Shown: positions 17,481 through 26,554, numbered from the stretch's first letter. The stretch is 64,000 nucleotides of DNA from Streptomyces sp. DH41 (GCF_029813785.1 NZ_JARVKY010000010.1:1-64000), one strand, 5' to 3'. Numbers and translations: made by a program. The notes: generated from the sequence alone by a model not told the origin.

Positions 17481-18290
17481 TCATGCCGGGCAACGTGCGC
17501 AGGTGGGCATGGAAGGCGACCGCGTGATCGACCATCGCAGCCTTCCACACGCGCTGTCGGCGCGGGCGATCTCCTCCCACACCGCAGCGTTGGCGGCGGC
17601 GAACGCTTCCTTGGCCTCCGCCGGTGCGGTGCGCCAGGAAGGGAAGCGGTGGGTGAAGGCGTCCGCTTCAGCGAGCGTGTGCCCGGCTTCGAGCAGGCCC
17701 AGGATGAGGATGGCGGGGTCGATCCAGGCGGCGCCGCGTGTGGGCCAGGCCCAGTCGATGATGTGGGCACGGTCGTCCACGATCAGGTTGTGCGGGGCGA
17801 GGTCGGTGTGCAGGAGGGTGTCGCCGGAGAAGAGGGCGGCAGATCCTGGCGGGGCGTAGGCGGCCCAGCGCTGTTCGGCGGCCTTGATGGGAACGTCCGT
17901 GGGAGCGGTGGTCTCCTGGAGTTCCGCAAGAGCGGCAGCAACGAGGGGCAGGTCTGGGGAGCCCGGGCTGTAGTCGGCGTGCCGCCCCGGGAGGACCTCG
18001 TATCCGAGGAGGCCCCAGCCGGCCACCTCAATGTGCCAGTACAGGCGGGGGCAGGCACGGGGGAGGTGTGGGTTGATCGCGGCCTCTCGACGCTGGGCCG
18101 GGGCCTGTGGGTGGTCGGTGGGGATGCCCTTGACGAAGACCGGGCCGTGATCGGTCTCGAGGAACGCGGCGATGCCCGAGTTCAGCCCTCCGTCGGCGGC
18201 GCGGGCGGCGTGGACGGGGCCCGCCTTGCCGGCGATGGCCTGGCGTGCCTCCACGGGAAGGTCGTGGAAGTGTCGGCGGATCACGGACAC
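17481..18290 (-). CDS. APH/choline-kinase-like phosphotransferase
   Basis: 269 residues with the kinase signature LLHTDLAPHNLIVDD (catalytic Brenner-type HxDxxxxN) and HIIDWAWPTRGAAW (metal-binding Asp), plus an N-terminal ATP-binding part (FVKGIP). This is the aminoglycoside phosphotransferase fold, used for antibiotics, sugars or small metabolites. GTG 18290 has a GAGGAA ribosome site. It lies 79 bp downstream of the precursor-peptide gene and in the same direction as the radical SAM gene, so it may act in the same pathway by phosphorylating the product or an intermediate. Confidence 0.82.
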   Translation of the reverse strand: MSVIRRHFHDLPVEARQAIAGKAGPVHAARAADGGLNSGIAAFLETDHGPVFVKGIPTDHPQAPAQRREAAINPHLPRACPRLYWHIEVAGWGLLGYEVLPGRHADYSPGSPDLPLVAAALAELQETTAPTDVPIKAAEQRWAAYAPPGSAALFSGDTLLHTDLAPHNLIVDDRAHIIDWAWPTRGAAWIDPAILILGLLEAGHTLAEADAFTHRFPSWRTAPAEAKEAFAAANAAVWEEIARADSACGRLRWSITRSPSMPTCARCPA

Positions 18291-18369
18291 GGCGGGGTTC
18301 CTCGGAGAAGACGATGGGCTGCCCCGGCCAGCGTACGGCCGGGGCAGCGCGCCGGAGCGGAGCCCCGGT

Positions 18370-18582
18370 CTAGTAGGGCTGGTCGTCGCCGGCCGAGCAG
18401 CTGCACCCGGCGGACTCGGCGACGTCGACGTCCAGGTCGCCGATGATCCGGAACGTGCCCTCAGGGACCGGGGGCGCGGAGGTGGGCACGGGCAGGGTGC
18501 CGGTGGCCTCTGTGGGCGGGCGCAGGCCGATGGTGACCGGGACCGGTGCGGGCCGGGTCAGGGTGGCGCTGGTGGGAGTCAT
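18370..18582 (-). CDS. Putative radical-SAM-modified precursor peptide (RiPP)
   Basis: 70 residues. The N-terminal 40 are Thr/Pro/Ala-rich, the middle reads EGTFRIIGDLDVDVAESA, and the C-terminus is GCSCSAGDDQPY, with two cysteines in a CSC motif near the end. The size, the Cys/Gly/Ser/Asp-rich end and a 4-bp ATGA overlap with the radical SAM gene upstream fit a leader-core precursor. The ribosome site GGAGG lies inside the end of the radical SAM gene. I do not recognise a described RiPP class; the core boundaries are inferred. It could also be a small partner protein of the enzyme. Confidence 0.68.
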   Translation of the reverse strand: MTPTSATLTRPAPVPVTIGLRPPTEATGTLPVPTSAPPVPEGTFRIIGDLDVDVAESAGCSCSAGDDQPY

Positions 18583-19571
18583 GCTCCGTAACCTCCGTGT
18601 TGGCAGTAGAGCGATCGGTTGTCCCCCGCCTCCTGGTGGAGCTTGGCCAGCGGTCGGCATGTCCTGCAGGTGCCGACCTTCGAGCAGCCGGAGCATCCAC
18701 CGGTGCGGAGCTGGAGGGACTCGGCGATGCCGCCGAGTCGGGGGAGGGCGGTCAGACCCTCGGTCATGAGGTTCACGCTGGGGTCGCGGCCGATCTTGCA
18801 GACCGAGGCGATGCCATGCGGGTCCACGTGGAAGAAGGTGTGGCCGGCGTTGCAGCCGGTGAAGACACGGCGGGCGCGGACGTACTTCTGGGCCTGTGAG
18901 GCGAGCGGCTTCGCCTCTCCGTCGATCGTCGGGGACATGTTCGTGAAGACCTGGTACGGGAAGCCCCAGCGGTCTTCCACCAGGCGGACCATGTCGTCCA
19001 CCTCGTGGGCGTTCTCCTCGGCGACGATGATGTTGATTCGCACGGGCAGGCCCGCCGCACGGGAGGCGTCCAGGCCGCGGCTGAAGCGGTCGAAGGCGCC
19101 GCGGTTGCGGGTGACGGCGTCGTAGGTCTCCCCGGTCGCCCCGTAGAGGCTCACCGTCAGGCGGTAGGGCCGCAGGCGGGCGAACAGCTCCTGCATCCTC
19201 ACTTTGTGGAGCTGGCTGCCGTTCGTCGATACCTGGATCATCATCCCGAGCCCGGTGGCGTATTCGTACGCGGCGGCGAACTGCGGGTCGATCAGTGCCT
19301 CGCCGCCGGTGATCTGGAGCCACAGGACACCGGCGTCTCGCAGCATCGTGAGCAGGCGCGTCTTGTCGTCCCAGTCCAGGCCCTCGAACCGCTTCTCGCC
19401 GAGGTAGCAGAAGCCGCAGTCGTGGTCACAGCCGAGGTTGATCTCCCATGACGCCTTCGCGTACCCGTAGGTGGAGCGTTCACGGACGAGACCCGCACCC
19501 GCAAGGCGATCGACGACGCGCTCGCAGAAGAGTCCGAGGCAGAAGGGATCGGCGGCCCGCCCGCCATCCAG
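18579..19571 (-). CDS. Radical SAM enzyme with SPASM-like C-terminus (peptide maturase)
   Basis: About 330 residues. The radical SAM motif C-x3-C-x2-C is read as LGCDHDCGFCYLGEK, followed by LQITGGEALIDP (the GGE motif) and VSTNGS. The C-terminal third is Cys-rich: TGCNAGHTFFHVDPHG, SVCKIGRD, GGCSGCSKVGTCRTCRP and YCQHGG, like SPASM/twitch domains that bind extra Fe-S clusters. It ends ATGA-overlapped with the peptide gene. No ATG, GTG or TTG lies in frame before the CxxxCxxC motif; the first stop upstream is at 19,578-19,580 and only CTG 19,571 is available, so it starts at CTG or its 5' end is damaged. Confidence 0.75.
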   Translation of the reverse strand: MDGGRAADPFCLGLFCERVVDRLAGAGLVRERSTYGYAKASWEINLGCDHDCGFCYLGEKRFEGLDWDDKTRLLTMLRDAGVLWLQITGGEALIDPQFAAAYEYATGLGMMIQVSTNGSQLHKVRMQELFARLRPYRLTVSLYGATGETYDAVTRNRGAFDRFSRGLDASRAAGLPVRINIIVAEENAHEVDDMVRLVEDRWGFPYQVFTNMSPTIDGEAKPLASQAQKYVRARRVFTGCNAGHTFFHVDPHGIASVCKIGRDPSVNLMTEGLTALPRLGGIAESLQLRTGGCSGCSKVGTCRTCRPLAKLHQEAGDNRSLYCQHGGYGA

Positions 19572-19855
19572 GGGACATCATCGTCGGACGCACCGCTGTG
19601 CCCTCGACGCGCTTCGGCTGCCTGACGGCCCCTGCAGCGCATGGCGAGGGCAGAAAGCGAATGCTCCGTTGCGAACCATGCCGGTGGCACGGGCGGAGGC
19701 GCACCGACCAAGGCCGCAGAAGGAACGATGTCAGATGATGGGGCACGCGTCTGATGGGAACCCGCGTGCTGGGGGCGGAGGCCCCTCCGGACCTCCGGCA
19801 CGGAGGACGGCGCCGGTCCGGACCCAGGCGTCACCGCGAGGCAGGAGCGACGACC

Positions 19856-20539
19856 GTGACCATCTCGATCACTCACCGGGATCCCGCGGCGCTGGGAGGC
19901 GACGGCAGCATCCTCGTGCGTCAGCGCCGGGATCACGCCCGGCTCGACAGGATGATGAACTGCTGGCTGGCCGGGGGTTCGGACGACGAGCTTGATGCCC
20001 TGTGGCAGGACATCGTCCAGCTGGTGTTCAGTCACGCCTTCGCGGAGGAGACTGTTCTGTGGCCCGTCCTGCGTCGAGTGGCTCCCGACGGAGAGGAGCT
20101 CACCGGTCGGGTGGAGGAGGAGCACCAGGCGATCAACGAGCTGGTCGCACAGGTCGAGAAGTCGCCCGACGACCCTCGGCGGGCCGAGTGGATCCGGCAG
20201 GCGTTCACCCTGATCCGCCAGGACATCCGTGACGAGGAGGACGAGCTGCTGCCCCATCTGCGGGACGCGTTCGGCGACCGCCGGTTGCGGCGGATCGGCG
20301 CTGTGTGGGAGGCGGTTCGGGCGACCGCTCCGACTCGCCCCCACCCCGGCGTCCCGCGGCGCCCGCCGGGCAACGCTGTGCGAGGTGTCCCCCTGAGCCT
20401 TTTCGACCGGCTCCGTGACCTCGCACCGGCCGGTGGCTCCGCCGCCCGCCGCGTCGCGTTCACGGCCTTCGCTGCCGCAGGAGCTGCGGCCGCCGTATCC
20501 CGCGTGGTTCGTGCCACCCGCCGTCCGAAGGGCCGCTGA
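19856..20539 (+). CDS. Hemerythrin-domain protein
   Basis: 227 residues. The hemerythrin HHE pattern is present: RRDHARLDRM, SHAFAEETVLWPVL, EEEHQAINEL and DEEDELLPHL provide the His and Glu ligands of a di-iron site. The C-terminal 70 residues are basic with a possible hydrophobic segment. It shares the odd motif APTRPHPGV with the second hemerythrin of this element (27,620-28,210). Start GTG 19856 has a GAGGCAGGAG ribosome site. Likely roles are oxygen, NO or iron sensing and storage. Confidence 0.87.
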   Translation: MTISITHRDPAALGGDGSILVRQRRDHARLDRMMNCWLAGGSDDELDALWQDIVQLVFSHAFAEETVLWPVLRRVAPDGEELTGRVEEEHQAINELVAQVEKSPDDPRRAEWIRQAFTLIRQDIRDEEDELLPHLRDAFGDRRLRRIGAVWEAVRATAPTRPHPGVPRRPPGNAVRGVPLSLFDRLRDLAPAGGSAARRVAFTAFAAAGAAAAVSRVVRATRRPKGR

Positions 20540-20619
20540 CGCCGTTCATGCGGCTGCGGCTGATGGCGGGTGCTTCCTGTCGTCTGCCGGTCGTCAGCAC
20601 CGCCGCCGGAGCGACCGCC

Positions 20620-21327
20620 TCACTTGTCGCGATCGTCGGCGGTTCGTCCGTGGCGGGAACCGGTGTACGCGGCGTCGCGGAGGCGTCGCAGCCGTTCGGT
20701 GGGGTGCAGGCGGGGCAGGTTGTGCGCGTAGGGGTCGTAGGACACGGTGCGGGAGGCCGGAGCGGGGCGCACCGCCTCCAGGCTCAGGGTGGCGAAGGTG
20801 CGCCAGGGCTCGTCTGGTGCCGCCGCCCGCAGGGCGAACCGGACGGGCCGGTGGGCGAGTTCCTGCCACGGAGTCGGCCGCACGTCCTCTCGGCGTGCGT
20901 CGGGCTCGTGCACCGGGAAGGCCGCCAGCACCCGCTCGCGATCACCCACCCGGTACGACAACAGGGTCGAGTACGGTCCCTTCAGGGCGTCGGACCGGGG
21001 GAGAGGCAGGTGGCGGCCGAACCGGCCGGGGCGGCTGGACGTGAACAGCAGGTCGAGCGCGCTGCCCGGACCGTCGGCGCCCTCGACGCGCACAGCCAGT
21101 CCCAGACCGTCCGGCAGCCCTCGGGGGAGGCCCAGCGCCCGTGACCAGCGCACCGTCACCGGGTAGGAGCCGGACCCGTCCAGCCACGGGACCCCCCACC
21201 GGGCCCCCGCGCCGGCGGTGACGGTCAGCGTCCCCGTGCACAGCACCCCGTGGGGGTGCAGGGCCGGCGCCGACCGCCACCGGGCCAGGCGCCGGGCGAG
21301 TCCGTGGGCGACCCTACTGATGATCAT
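20620..21327 (-). CDS. Catalase-like heme-fold protein (annotated in relatives as phosphodiesterase)
   Basis: 235 residues, about half the length of a true catalase. The C-terminal DPYAHNLPRLHPTERLRRLRDAAY resembles the heme-ligand region of the catalase superfamily (short SrpA-like proteins), and GTLTVTAGAGARWGVPWLDG resembles the opening of that fold. The active-site His of catalases is not obvious. It lies directly downstream of the alcohol dehydrogenase, with 8 bp between them, in one operon. A redox role is inferred from context. Confidence 0.6.
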   Translation of the reverse strand: MIISRVAHGLARRLARWRSAPALHPHGVLCTGTLTVTAGAGARWGVPWLDGSGSYPVTVRWSRALGLPRGLPDGLGLAVRVEGADGPGSALDLLFTSSRPGRFGRHLPLPRSDALKGPYSTLLSYRVGDRERVLAAFPVHEPDARREDVRPTPWQELAHRPVRFALRAAAPDEPWRTFATLSLEAVRPAPASRTVSYDPYAHNLPRLHPTERLRRLRDAAYTGSRHGRTADDRDK

Positions 21328-21335
21328 GCGGTCCT

Positions 21336-22511
21336 TCAGGGCTGGGGGCGGATGACGGCGCGTACGCAGCCGTCGGTCTTTTCCTTGAACATGTCGTACG
21401 CCGTCGGCGCCTCGTCGAGCGAGAGGCTGTGGGTTGCGAGCTGCGCCGTCTCGATCTCGCCCGCGGCCATCCGCTCGAGCAGCATCGGGATGTAGCGCTG
21501 CCCGTGCATCTGGGCGCCGCGCACGGTGAGCCCTTTGTTGATCACGGCGCCGAGCGGGAACTTGTCGACGGCGCCCGCGAAGACGCCCAGGATGAAGACG
21601 GTGCCCGCCTTGCGGCAGGCGTGGATGGCCTGTCGTACGGCGGTGGGCCGGTCGGTCTGGAGGCGGAGCTGCTGCTTGGCCTGGTCGTACAGGTGCATCG
21701 GCCCGTCGCTGTGCGCCTCCATGCCCACGGCCTCGATGCACACGTCCGGGCCACGTCCACCGGTGCGCTCGCGCAGTTCCGCGGCGACGTCTGTGGTGGT
21801 GTAGTCGATGGTCTCCGCACCGACGTACCGTTCGGTCATGGTCAGCCGCTCGGGGATGCGGTCGATGGAGATCACCCGCTCGGCACCCTTGAGGACCGCC
21901 GCCCGGGCGGCCATCTGTCCCACGGCGCCGCAGCCCCATACGGCGACCACGTCCCCGGGCTTCACCCCGGCCAGATCGGCGCCCATCCACCCGGTGGGCA
22001 CGGAGTCAGAGACGAACAGGGCGCTGGTGTCGTCGATGCCCTCGGGGACCTTGAAGGCGCCGTAGTCGGCGAAGGGCACGCGGACGTACTCGGCGTGGCT
22101 GCCGCGCAGGCCGCCCATGGCGTGCGAGTAGCCGAAGATGCCGGCGGTCTCGTAGCCGAAGAGGGCCTGGCCGATGCCCGGGTTGGTGTTGGTGTTGTCG
22201 CACAGGGACCACAGATCGTTGGCGCAGTACCAGCAGCGCCCGCAGCCGACGAACGAGCAGACGACGACCCGGTCGCCGACCTTGTGCCGGCGTACGGCGG
22301 ACCCGGTCTCCACGACCTCGCCGACGAACTCGTGGCCGATCACGTCCCCGGCGCGCATCGCCGGGATGTAACCGCCGATGAGATGCAGGTCGGAGCCGCA
22401 GGTCGTGCCCGCGATCAGCCGCACGACGATGTCCTGGTCGTTGCGCAGCTCCGGGTCCGGGACCTGCTCGACGGACAGTTTGTTCACGCCTTCCCAGCAC
22501 AGCGCCTTCAC
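21336..22511 (-). CDS. Zinc-dependent alcohol/formaldehyde dehydrogenase
   Basis: 391 residues of the medium-chain dehydrogenase family. Catalytic zinc ligands are in GTTCGSDLHLIGG and GHEFVGEV; the structural-zinc cysteines are in VGCGRCWYCANDLWSLC; the Rossmann motif is WGCGAVGQMAA. The long loop before NTNPG and the FDH-like layout suggest a glutathione-independent formaldehyde or short-chain alcohol dehydrogenase. It overlaps the upstream gene by 4 bp (ATGA) and is followed by the catalase-like gene. Confidence 0.92.
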   Translation of the reverse strand: MKALCWEGVNKLSVEQVPDPELRNDQDIVVRLIAGTTCGSDLHLIGGYIPAMRAGDVIGHEFVGEVVETGSAVRRHKVGDRVVVCSFVGCGRCWYCANDLWSLCDNTNTNPGIGQALFGYETAGIFGYSHAMGGLRGSHAEYVRVPFADYGAFKVPEGIDDTSALFVSDSVPTGWMGADLAGVKPGDVVAVWGCGAVGQMAARAAVLKGAERVISIDRIPERLTMTERYVGAETIDYTTTDVAAELRERTGGRGPDVCIEAVGMEAHSDGPMHLYDQAKQQLRLQTDRPTAVRQAIHACRKAGTVFILGVFAGAVDKFPLGAVINKGLTVRGAQMHGQRYIPMLLERMAAGEIETAQLATHSLSLDEAPTAYDMFKEKTDGCVRAVIRPQP

Positions 22512-22972
22512 AGCACTCCCTCCCCACCGGAGCGGCGGGTGAACAGCTCGACCAGCTTGCCGCCCGGCGTGGGACGGGTCGTCGGCGGCGCGTCGGGACG
22601 CAGCACCTCACCCGCCTCCAGCAGGGACTTGGCGTCACGCAGGGCGCGCCGCAGTTCCTGCCGCGGGTCCTGCCCGGCCAGACGCGCGGGTACGGACGTG
22701 GACGCGGCGGGCACGGGCTCCTTGAAGCGCGCGGCCAGTTCCGTGCCGCGATCACCCGGCGCCGGCCGGATCTGGACGTCGATCCGTTCCGCGAGGTCGT
22801 CCAGGGGCGGGGGCGGCTTCCCTGCCGAGCCCACGTCCATGGGCGGCCGGTTGACCGTCACCGTGAGCCACCGGTCGCCGGCCCGCTCGCCGGCCCCTTG
22901 CGACGGCCGGGACCGCCGTACGGCCGCCGCCCCGGCGGCCACGACCGGAACCGCCCACCACAGCTTCCTCAT
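22508..22972 (-). CDS. Membrane-anchored SRPBCC-like protein
   Basis: 154 residues: an N-terminal hydrophobic anchor (LWWAVPVVAAGAAAV), then LTVTVNRPPMDV and IRPAPGDRGTELAARF, which resemble the short cyclase/dehydrase (SRPBCC) proteins found with hemerythrin and dehydrogenase genes in streptomycetes. It is coupled to the dehydrogenase by a 4-bp overlap. Function unknown. The 302-bp gap upstream to ctaD (22,973-23,274) must hold divergent promoters; I see no clear boxes in it. Confidence 0.6.
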   Translation of the reverse strand: MRKLWWAVPVVAAGAAAVRRSRPSQGAGERAGDRWLTVTVNRPPMDVGSAGKPPPPLDDLAERIDVQIRPAPGDRGTELAARFKEPVPAASTSVPARLAGQDPRQELRRALRDAKSLLEAGEVLRPDAPPTTRPTPGGKLVELFTRRSGGEGVL

Positions 22973-23274
22973 GAAACGCCCTCCGCTTCCGGTGTCCCGG
23001 CGGCCACCGTCCGGCGCCGGGTTTCCGTGGCCCCGCGGACGAAACGGCCACGGTCACCGCGGCCGGTGCCCGGCGCTCCCCCGTCGTCACCCGTCCGAAT
23101 GGAACATGGAGCCCGTTCGGCCCGCGATCGGCTGGATGCGGGCGCGGTCCCGTACCGGAGCGAACTACCTTCCACGAGGGCTGGACACACCCTGCCCGAG
23201 ACACACGGCCGGAGGGGCGGGACCGTCGCCGTCCAACGGCCGACCACCAGGCGCTCCGCCGAGTGAGGAACGTG

Positions 23275-24987
23275 ATGGCGACCCATACCGAGCCGGTGGC
23301 TCCTGTGCCCGTGGCCGAGCGTCGTGGCCGGGGCCACGTCGTGGTCACCTGGCTGACCACGACCGATCACAAGAAGATCGGCCACCTTTACCTGATCACG
23401 TCGTTCGCGTTCTTCCTGATCGGGGGAGCGCTGGCCATGGTGGTGCGGGCGGAGCTGGCGCGGCCCGGTCTCCAGATCGTGTCGGCGGAGCAGTACAACC
23501 AGTCGTTCACGATGCACGGCACGATCATGCTGCTGCTGTTCGCCACTCCGACGTTCGCCGGGTTCGCCAACGCGATCATGCCGTTGCAGATCGGGGCCCC
23601 GGACGTCGCGTTCCCGAGGCTGAACATGCTGTCGTACTGGCTGTTCGCCTTCGGTGGCCTGATCGTGCTCGGCAGCTTCTTCACCACGCAGGGTGCCGCC
23701 GACTTCGGCTGGACCGCCTACCCACCGCTCAGCGGGGGTGAGCGCACCCCGTACCTCGGCGGTGACCTGTGGATCATGGGACTGGCGCTCTCCGGCTTCG
23801 GCACCATCCTCGGCGCGGTCAACTTCATCACCACGATCATCTGCATGCGGGCGCCCGGCGTGACCATGTTCCGAATGCCGATCTTCACGTGGAACGTGCT
23901 GCTGACCTCGGTGCTCGTCCTGCTGGCCTTCCCCGTGCTGGCCGCCGCCTTGCTGGTGCTGGAGGCCGACCGCCAGTTCGGTGCGCACGTCTTCGATCCG
24001 GAGAACGGCGGGGCGATCCTGTGGCAGCACCTCTTCTGGTTCTTCGGCCACCCCGAGGTCTACATCCTCGCCCTGCCCTTCTTCGGGGTGATCACCGAGA
24101 TCATCCCCGTCTTCTCGCGGAAGCCGATCTTCGGCTACATGGGGCTGGTCGGCGCCACCATCGCCATCACCGGCCTGTCGGTGACGGTGTGGGCGCACCA
24201 CATGTTCGCCACCGGCGCGGTGCTGCTGCCGTTCTTCTCGTTCATGAGCTTCCTCATCGCCGTCCCCACCGGGGTGAAGTTCTTCAACTGGATCGGCACC
24301 ATGTGGCGGGGCTCCCTGTCGTTCGAGCCGCCGATGCTGTGGGCGGCCGGCTTCCTGGTCACGTTCCTCTTCGGCGGCCTGACCGGCGTGCTGCTGGCCT
24401 CCCCGCCGATCGACTTCCACGTCACCGACAGCTACTTCGTCGTGGCGCACTTCCACTACGTACTCTTCGGCACGATCGTGTTCGCGATGTTCGCCGGCTT
24501 CAGCTTCTGGTGGCCGAAGATGACGGGCACCATGCTCGACACACGGCTGGAGAAGGTGCACTTCTGGACGCTGTTCGTGGGCTTCCACACCACGTTCCTG
24601 GTCCAGCACTGGCTCGGCGCCGAGGGCATGCCCCGCCGCTACGCCGATTACCTGGCCGCCGACGGCTTCACCGCCCTCAACACCATCTCCTCCATCGGAG
24701 CCTTCCTCCTGGGCCTGTCCACGCTGCCCTTCCTCTACAACGTCTGGAAGACCGCCCAGCACGGCAAGCGGATCGAGGTCGACGACCCCTGGGGCTACGG
24801 ACGCTCGCTGGAATGGGCCACCTCCTGCCCGCCGCCCCGCCACAACTTCGTCACCCTGCCCCGGGTCCGCTCCGAGTCCCCCGCCTTCGACCTGCACCAC
24901 CCCGCGCTCGCCGACCTCGACCAGGCGGAGAACACCGGACAACGCGACGCGTTCGACACGAGCGGTCACAAGGGCGACCGGAGATGA
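23275..24987 (+). CDS. ctaD: Cytochrome c oxidase subunit I (orphan copy)
   Basis: 570 residues, a complete heme-copper oxidase subunit with 12 membrane helices. Heme a and CuB ligands are present: FTMHGTIMLL, FGHPEVYIL (cross-linked His-Tyr), WAHHMFATG and VVAHFHYVLFG. ATG 23275 is chosen because GAGGAA sits at the right distance, inside an alternative GTG start at 23263. No subunit II, III or heme synthesis gene is nearby, so it must combine with the chromosomal oxidase or act as a stress-specific variant. It overlaps the next gene by 4 bp. Confidence 0.95.
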   Translation: MATHTEPVAPVPVAERRGRGHVVVTWLTTTDHKKIGHLYLITSFAFFLIGGALAMVVRAELARPGLQIVSAEQYNQSFTMHGTIMLLLFATPTFAGFANAIMPLQIGAPDVAFPRLNMLSYWLFAFGGLIVLGSFFTTQGAADFGWTAYPPLSGGERTPYLGGDLWIMGLALSGFGTILGAVNFITTIICMRAPGVTMFRMPIFTWNVLLTSVLVLLAFPVLAAALLVLEADRQFGAHVFDPENGGAILWQHLFWFFGHPEVYILALPFFGVITEIIPVFSRKPIFGYMGLVGATIAITGLSVTVWAHHMFATGAVLLPFFSFMSFLIAVPTGVKFFNWIGTMWRGSLSFEPPMLWAAGFLVTFLFGGLTGVLLASPPIDFHVTDSYFVVAHFHYVLFGTIVFAMFAGFSFWWPKMTGTMLDTRLEKVHFWTLFVGFHTTFLVQHWLGAEGMPRRYADYLAADGFTALNTISSIGAFLLGLSTLPFLYNVWKTAQHGKRIEVDDPWGYGRSLEWATSCPPPRHNFVTLPRVRSESPAFDLHHPALADLDQAENTGQRDAFDTSGHKGDRR

Positions 24988-25358
24988 CGGACGGGCACCT
25001 CCACGGTCCGGTCCCCGGTGTCGCCCCGGGCATCGCGGCGGAGGCGGAAGGCTTCCTCCTGGCCCGAGAACACCGGCAAGACGCACACCGGGAGGCGCAG
25101 GCGCTCTGCGACGCCCTCCCCTGGCTGACCACCGCACAGGCGGAGGACCTCACCCGGCACTATGTCGCCCACCGTCTCCGCCTGTCCCGGCAGATGTTCG
25201 AGGCGACCCTGCGCCGCGCCAACGAGCTGGGACGGGAGTACGAGGCCCGGTATCTGCGGCTGCGACGCGACCTGCTGAGGCGCCACGGCGTCTGGGCGTC
25301 GTGCCTGCTGGTCTGTGCGGCAGCCGTCAGCGGTGCGCTGTGTACGGTGGCCCGCTGA
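24984..25358 (+). CDS. Small protein coupled to ctaD, function unknown
   Basis: 124 residues: a helical, Glu/Arg-rich body with several histidines (REHRQDAHREA) and a C-terminal membrane helix (VWASCLLVCAAAVSGALC). It starts at ATG 24984, overlapping the ctaD stop. Tail-anchored topology and coupling suggest an accessory protein of the oxidase. No family recognised. Confidence 0.65.
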   Translation: MTDGHLHGPVPGVAPGIAAEAEGFLLAREHRQDAHREAQALCDALPWLTTAQAEDLTRHYVAHRLRLSRQMFEATLRRANELGREYEARYLRLRRDLLRRHGVWASCLLVCAAAVSGALCTVAR

Positions 25359-25400
25359 GCGGACCCGGACGGCGCACCTCCGTCCGAGGCCGGGGAGTAG

Positions 25401-25955
25401 GTGAGCCGGGGCGCGCTGGGTACTCGGCGCCGCATGATGAAGCGCGCACTGTGGCAGGGACTGCTGGCCGGTACGACCGGAGTGCTGGCGATGACGCTGG
25501 GCGAGAAGGCGGAGCAACGGCTGACCGGCCGGCCCGACTCCCACGTTCCCGCCCGCACACTGGAACGCCTGACCGGAATGCGGGAGTACTCCGGGCGTCA
25601 GCCGGTGCCGGTGAACCTGGCCATGCACGCGGGGCAGGGCGCCCTCCTCGGGGTCCTGCGGTCGGTGATGGCGCAGGCCGGGCTGCGCGGGCCCTGGTCG
25701 TCGGGGAAGTTCGCCGTCGTCCGGGTCACCTCCGACCAGATCCTGGAGAACGCCACCGGCGTCGGCGCCCCGCCCCAGACCTGGCCCCGCCGCGAACTCG
25801 CCGTCGACCTGCTGCACAAGACGGTGTACGCCTTCGTCACCGGCGCGGTCGCCGACGCCCTGGCCGCCCGGTCGGGCCCCGGTCCCGGGCAGCGGCACGC
25901 GGCGATGCGCTCCGGCCGCCGGTCCGACGTGGGACCTCTGCCCCGGGGGCGGTGA
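25401..25955 (+). CDS. Conserved hypothetical protein of the redox cluster
   Basis: 184 residues from GTG 25401 (GGGGAG upstream) or 173 from ATG 25434. There are hydrophobic stretches at about residues 15-30 and at 140-155. No recognised domain. Co-directional with ctaD, 42 bp after the previous gene. Confidence 0.6.
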   Translation: MSRGALGTRRRMMKRALWQGLLAGTTGVLAMTLGEKAEQRLTGRPDSHVPARTLERLTGMREYSGRQPVPVNLAMHAGQGALLGVLRSVMAQAGLRGPWSSGKFAVVRVTSDQILENATGVGAPPQTWPRRELAVDLLHKTVYAFVTGAVADALAARSGPGPGQRHAAMRSGRRSDVGPLPRGR

Positions 25956-26011
25956 CCGCCACGTGCGCCCGCGCGGCCGCGGGGCGGTCGGGCGGGCGCG
26001 GTGTGGCGTGG

Positions 26012-26554
26012 TCAGTCGCCGGTCGTCCTGGCCACCAGCGCGCTGTACGTCAGTTGCAGGGCGTCCGCGCCGGCCAGCGCGGTGAGCGCGCCCATGGCGG
26101 TGCGGGTGGCGCGCGGCCAGAGTAGCTGTCCGGCGGTGAGGGTCGAGGCCACCCAGACGCTCATGCAGAACGGGCACGTCAGCAGCTCGCCGACCGTGTC
26201 CTTGGCGCCCTCGCTGTGCGCCTCCTCGTGCAGCTCGGCCGGTCCCTCAGGGCCCTGGAACGTGGTGAAGGGAGCCCTCAGCGGACTCGTCACCGACGCC
26301 TTGCTCAGCAGCCGGCTCAGCCGGAACGTCGCCACCGCCGTCAGTGCCACGTCCCAGGGCGCGGGCCGCTCCGGCAGCGGACGACCGCGCATCCTGACCA
26401 CCGCCGCCCACCCCGCCGTGTAGACACCGAAAGCCGTCATGGCCGCTGCGTAGCCGCGCAGCGGGCGGTCCTCTCCCGCCGAGTAGGTGTGTTCGGTGCG
26501 TCGCAGCCGTCGCCTCAGCCGCTCCGTGAGACGGCCGTCAGATGCCGTGTCCAT
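26012..26554 (-). CDS. DUF1360 family membrane protein
   Basis: 180 residues. It matches the DUF1360 layout: a hydrophobic helix, TAVATFRLSRLLSKASVTSPLRAPF, then GELLTCPFCMSVWVAS (the CxxC hallmark) and another hydrophobic segment. Function unknown; found with sporulation or stress genes. The start ATG 26554 overlaps the end of the Rieske gene by 17 bp, so they are co-transcribed. Confidence 0.82.
   Translation of the reverse strand: MDTASDGRLTERLRRRLRRTEHTYSAGEDRPLRGYAAAMTAFGVYTAGWAAVVRMRGRPLPERPAPWDVALTAVATFRLSRLLSKASVTSPLRAPFTTFQGPEGPAELHEEAHSEGAKDTVGELLTCPFCMSVWVASTLTAGQLLWPRATRTAMGALTALAGADALQLTYSALVARTTGD

Noticed and set aside
22969..25137. A 722-codon open frame on the minus strand
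   Set aside because: Antisense to ctaD, whose identity is certain; the shadow frame shows only repetitive His/Gln/Glu residues.
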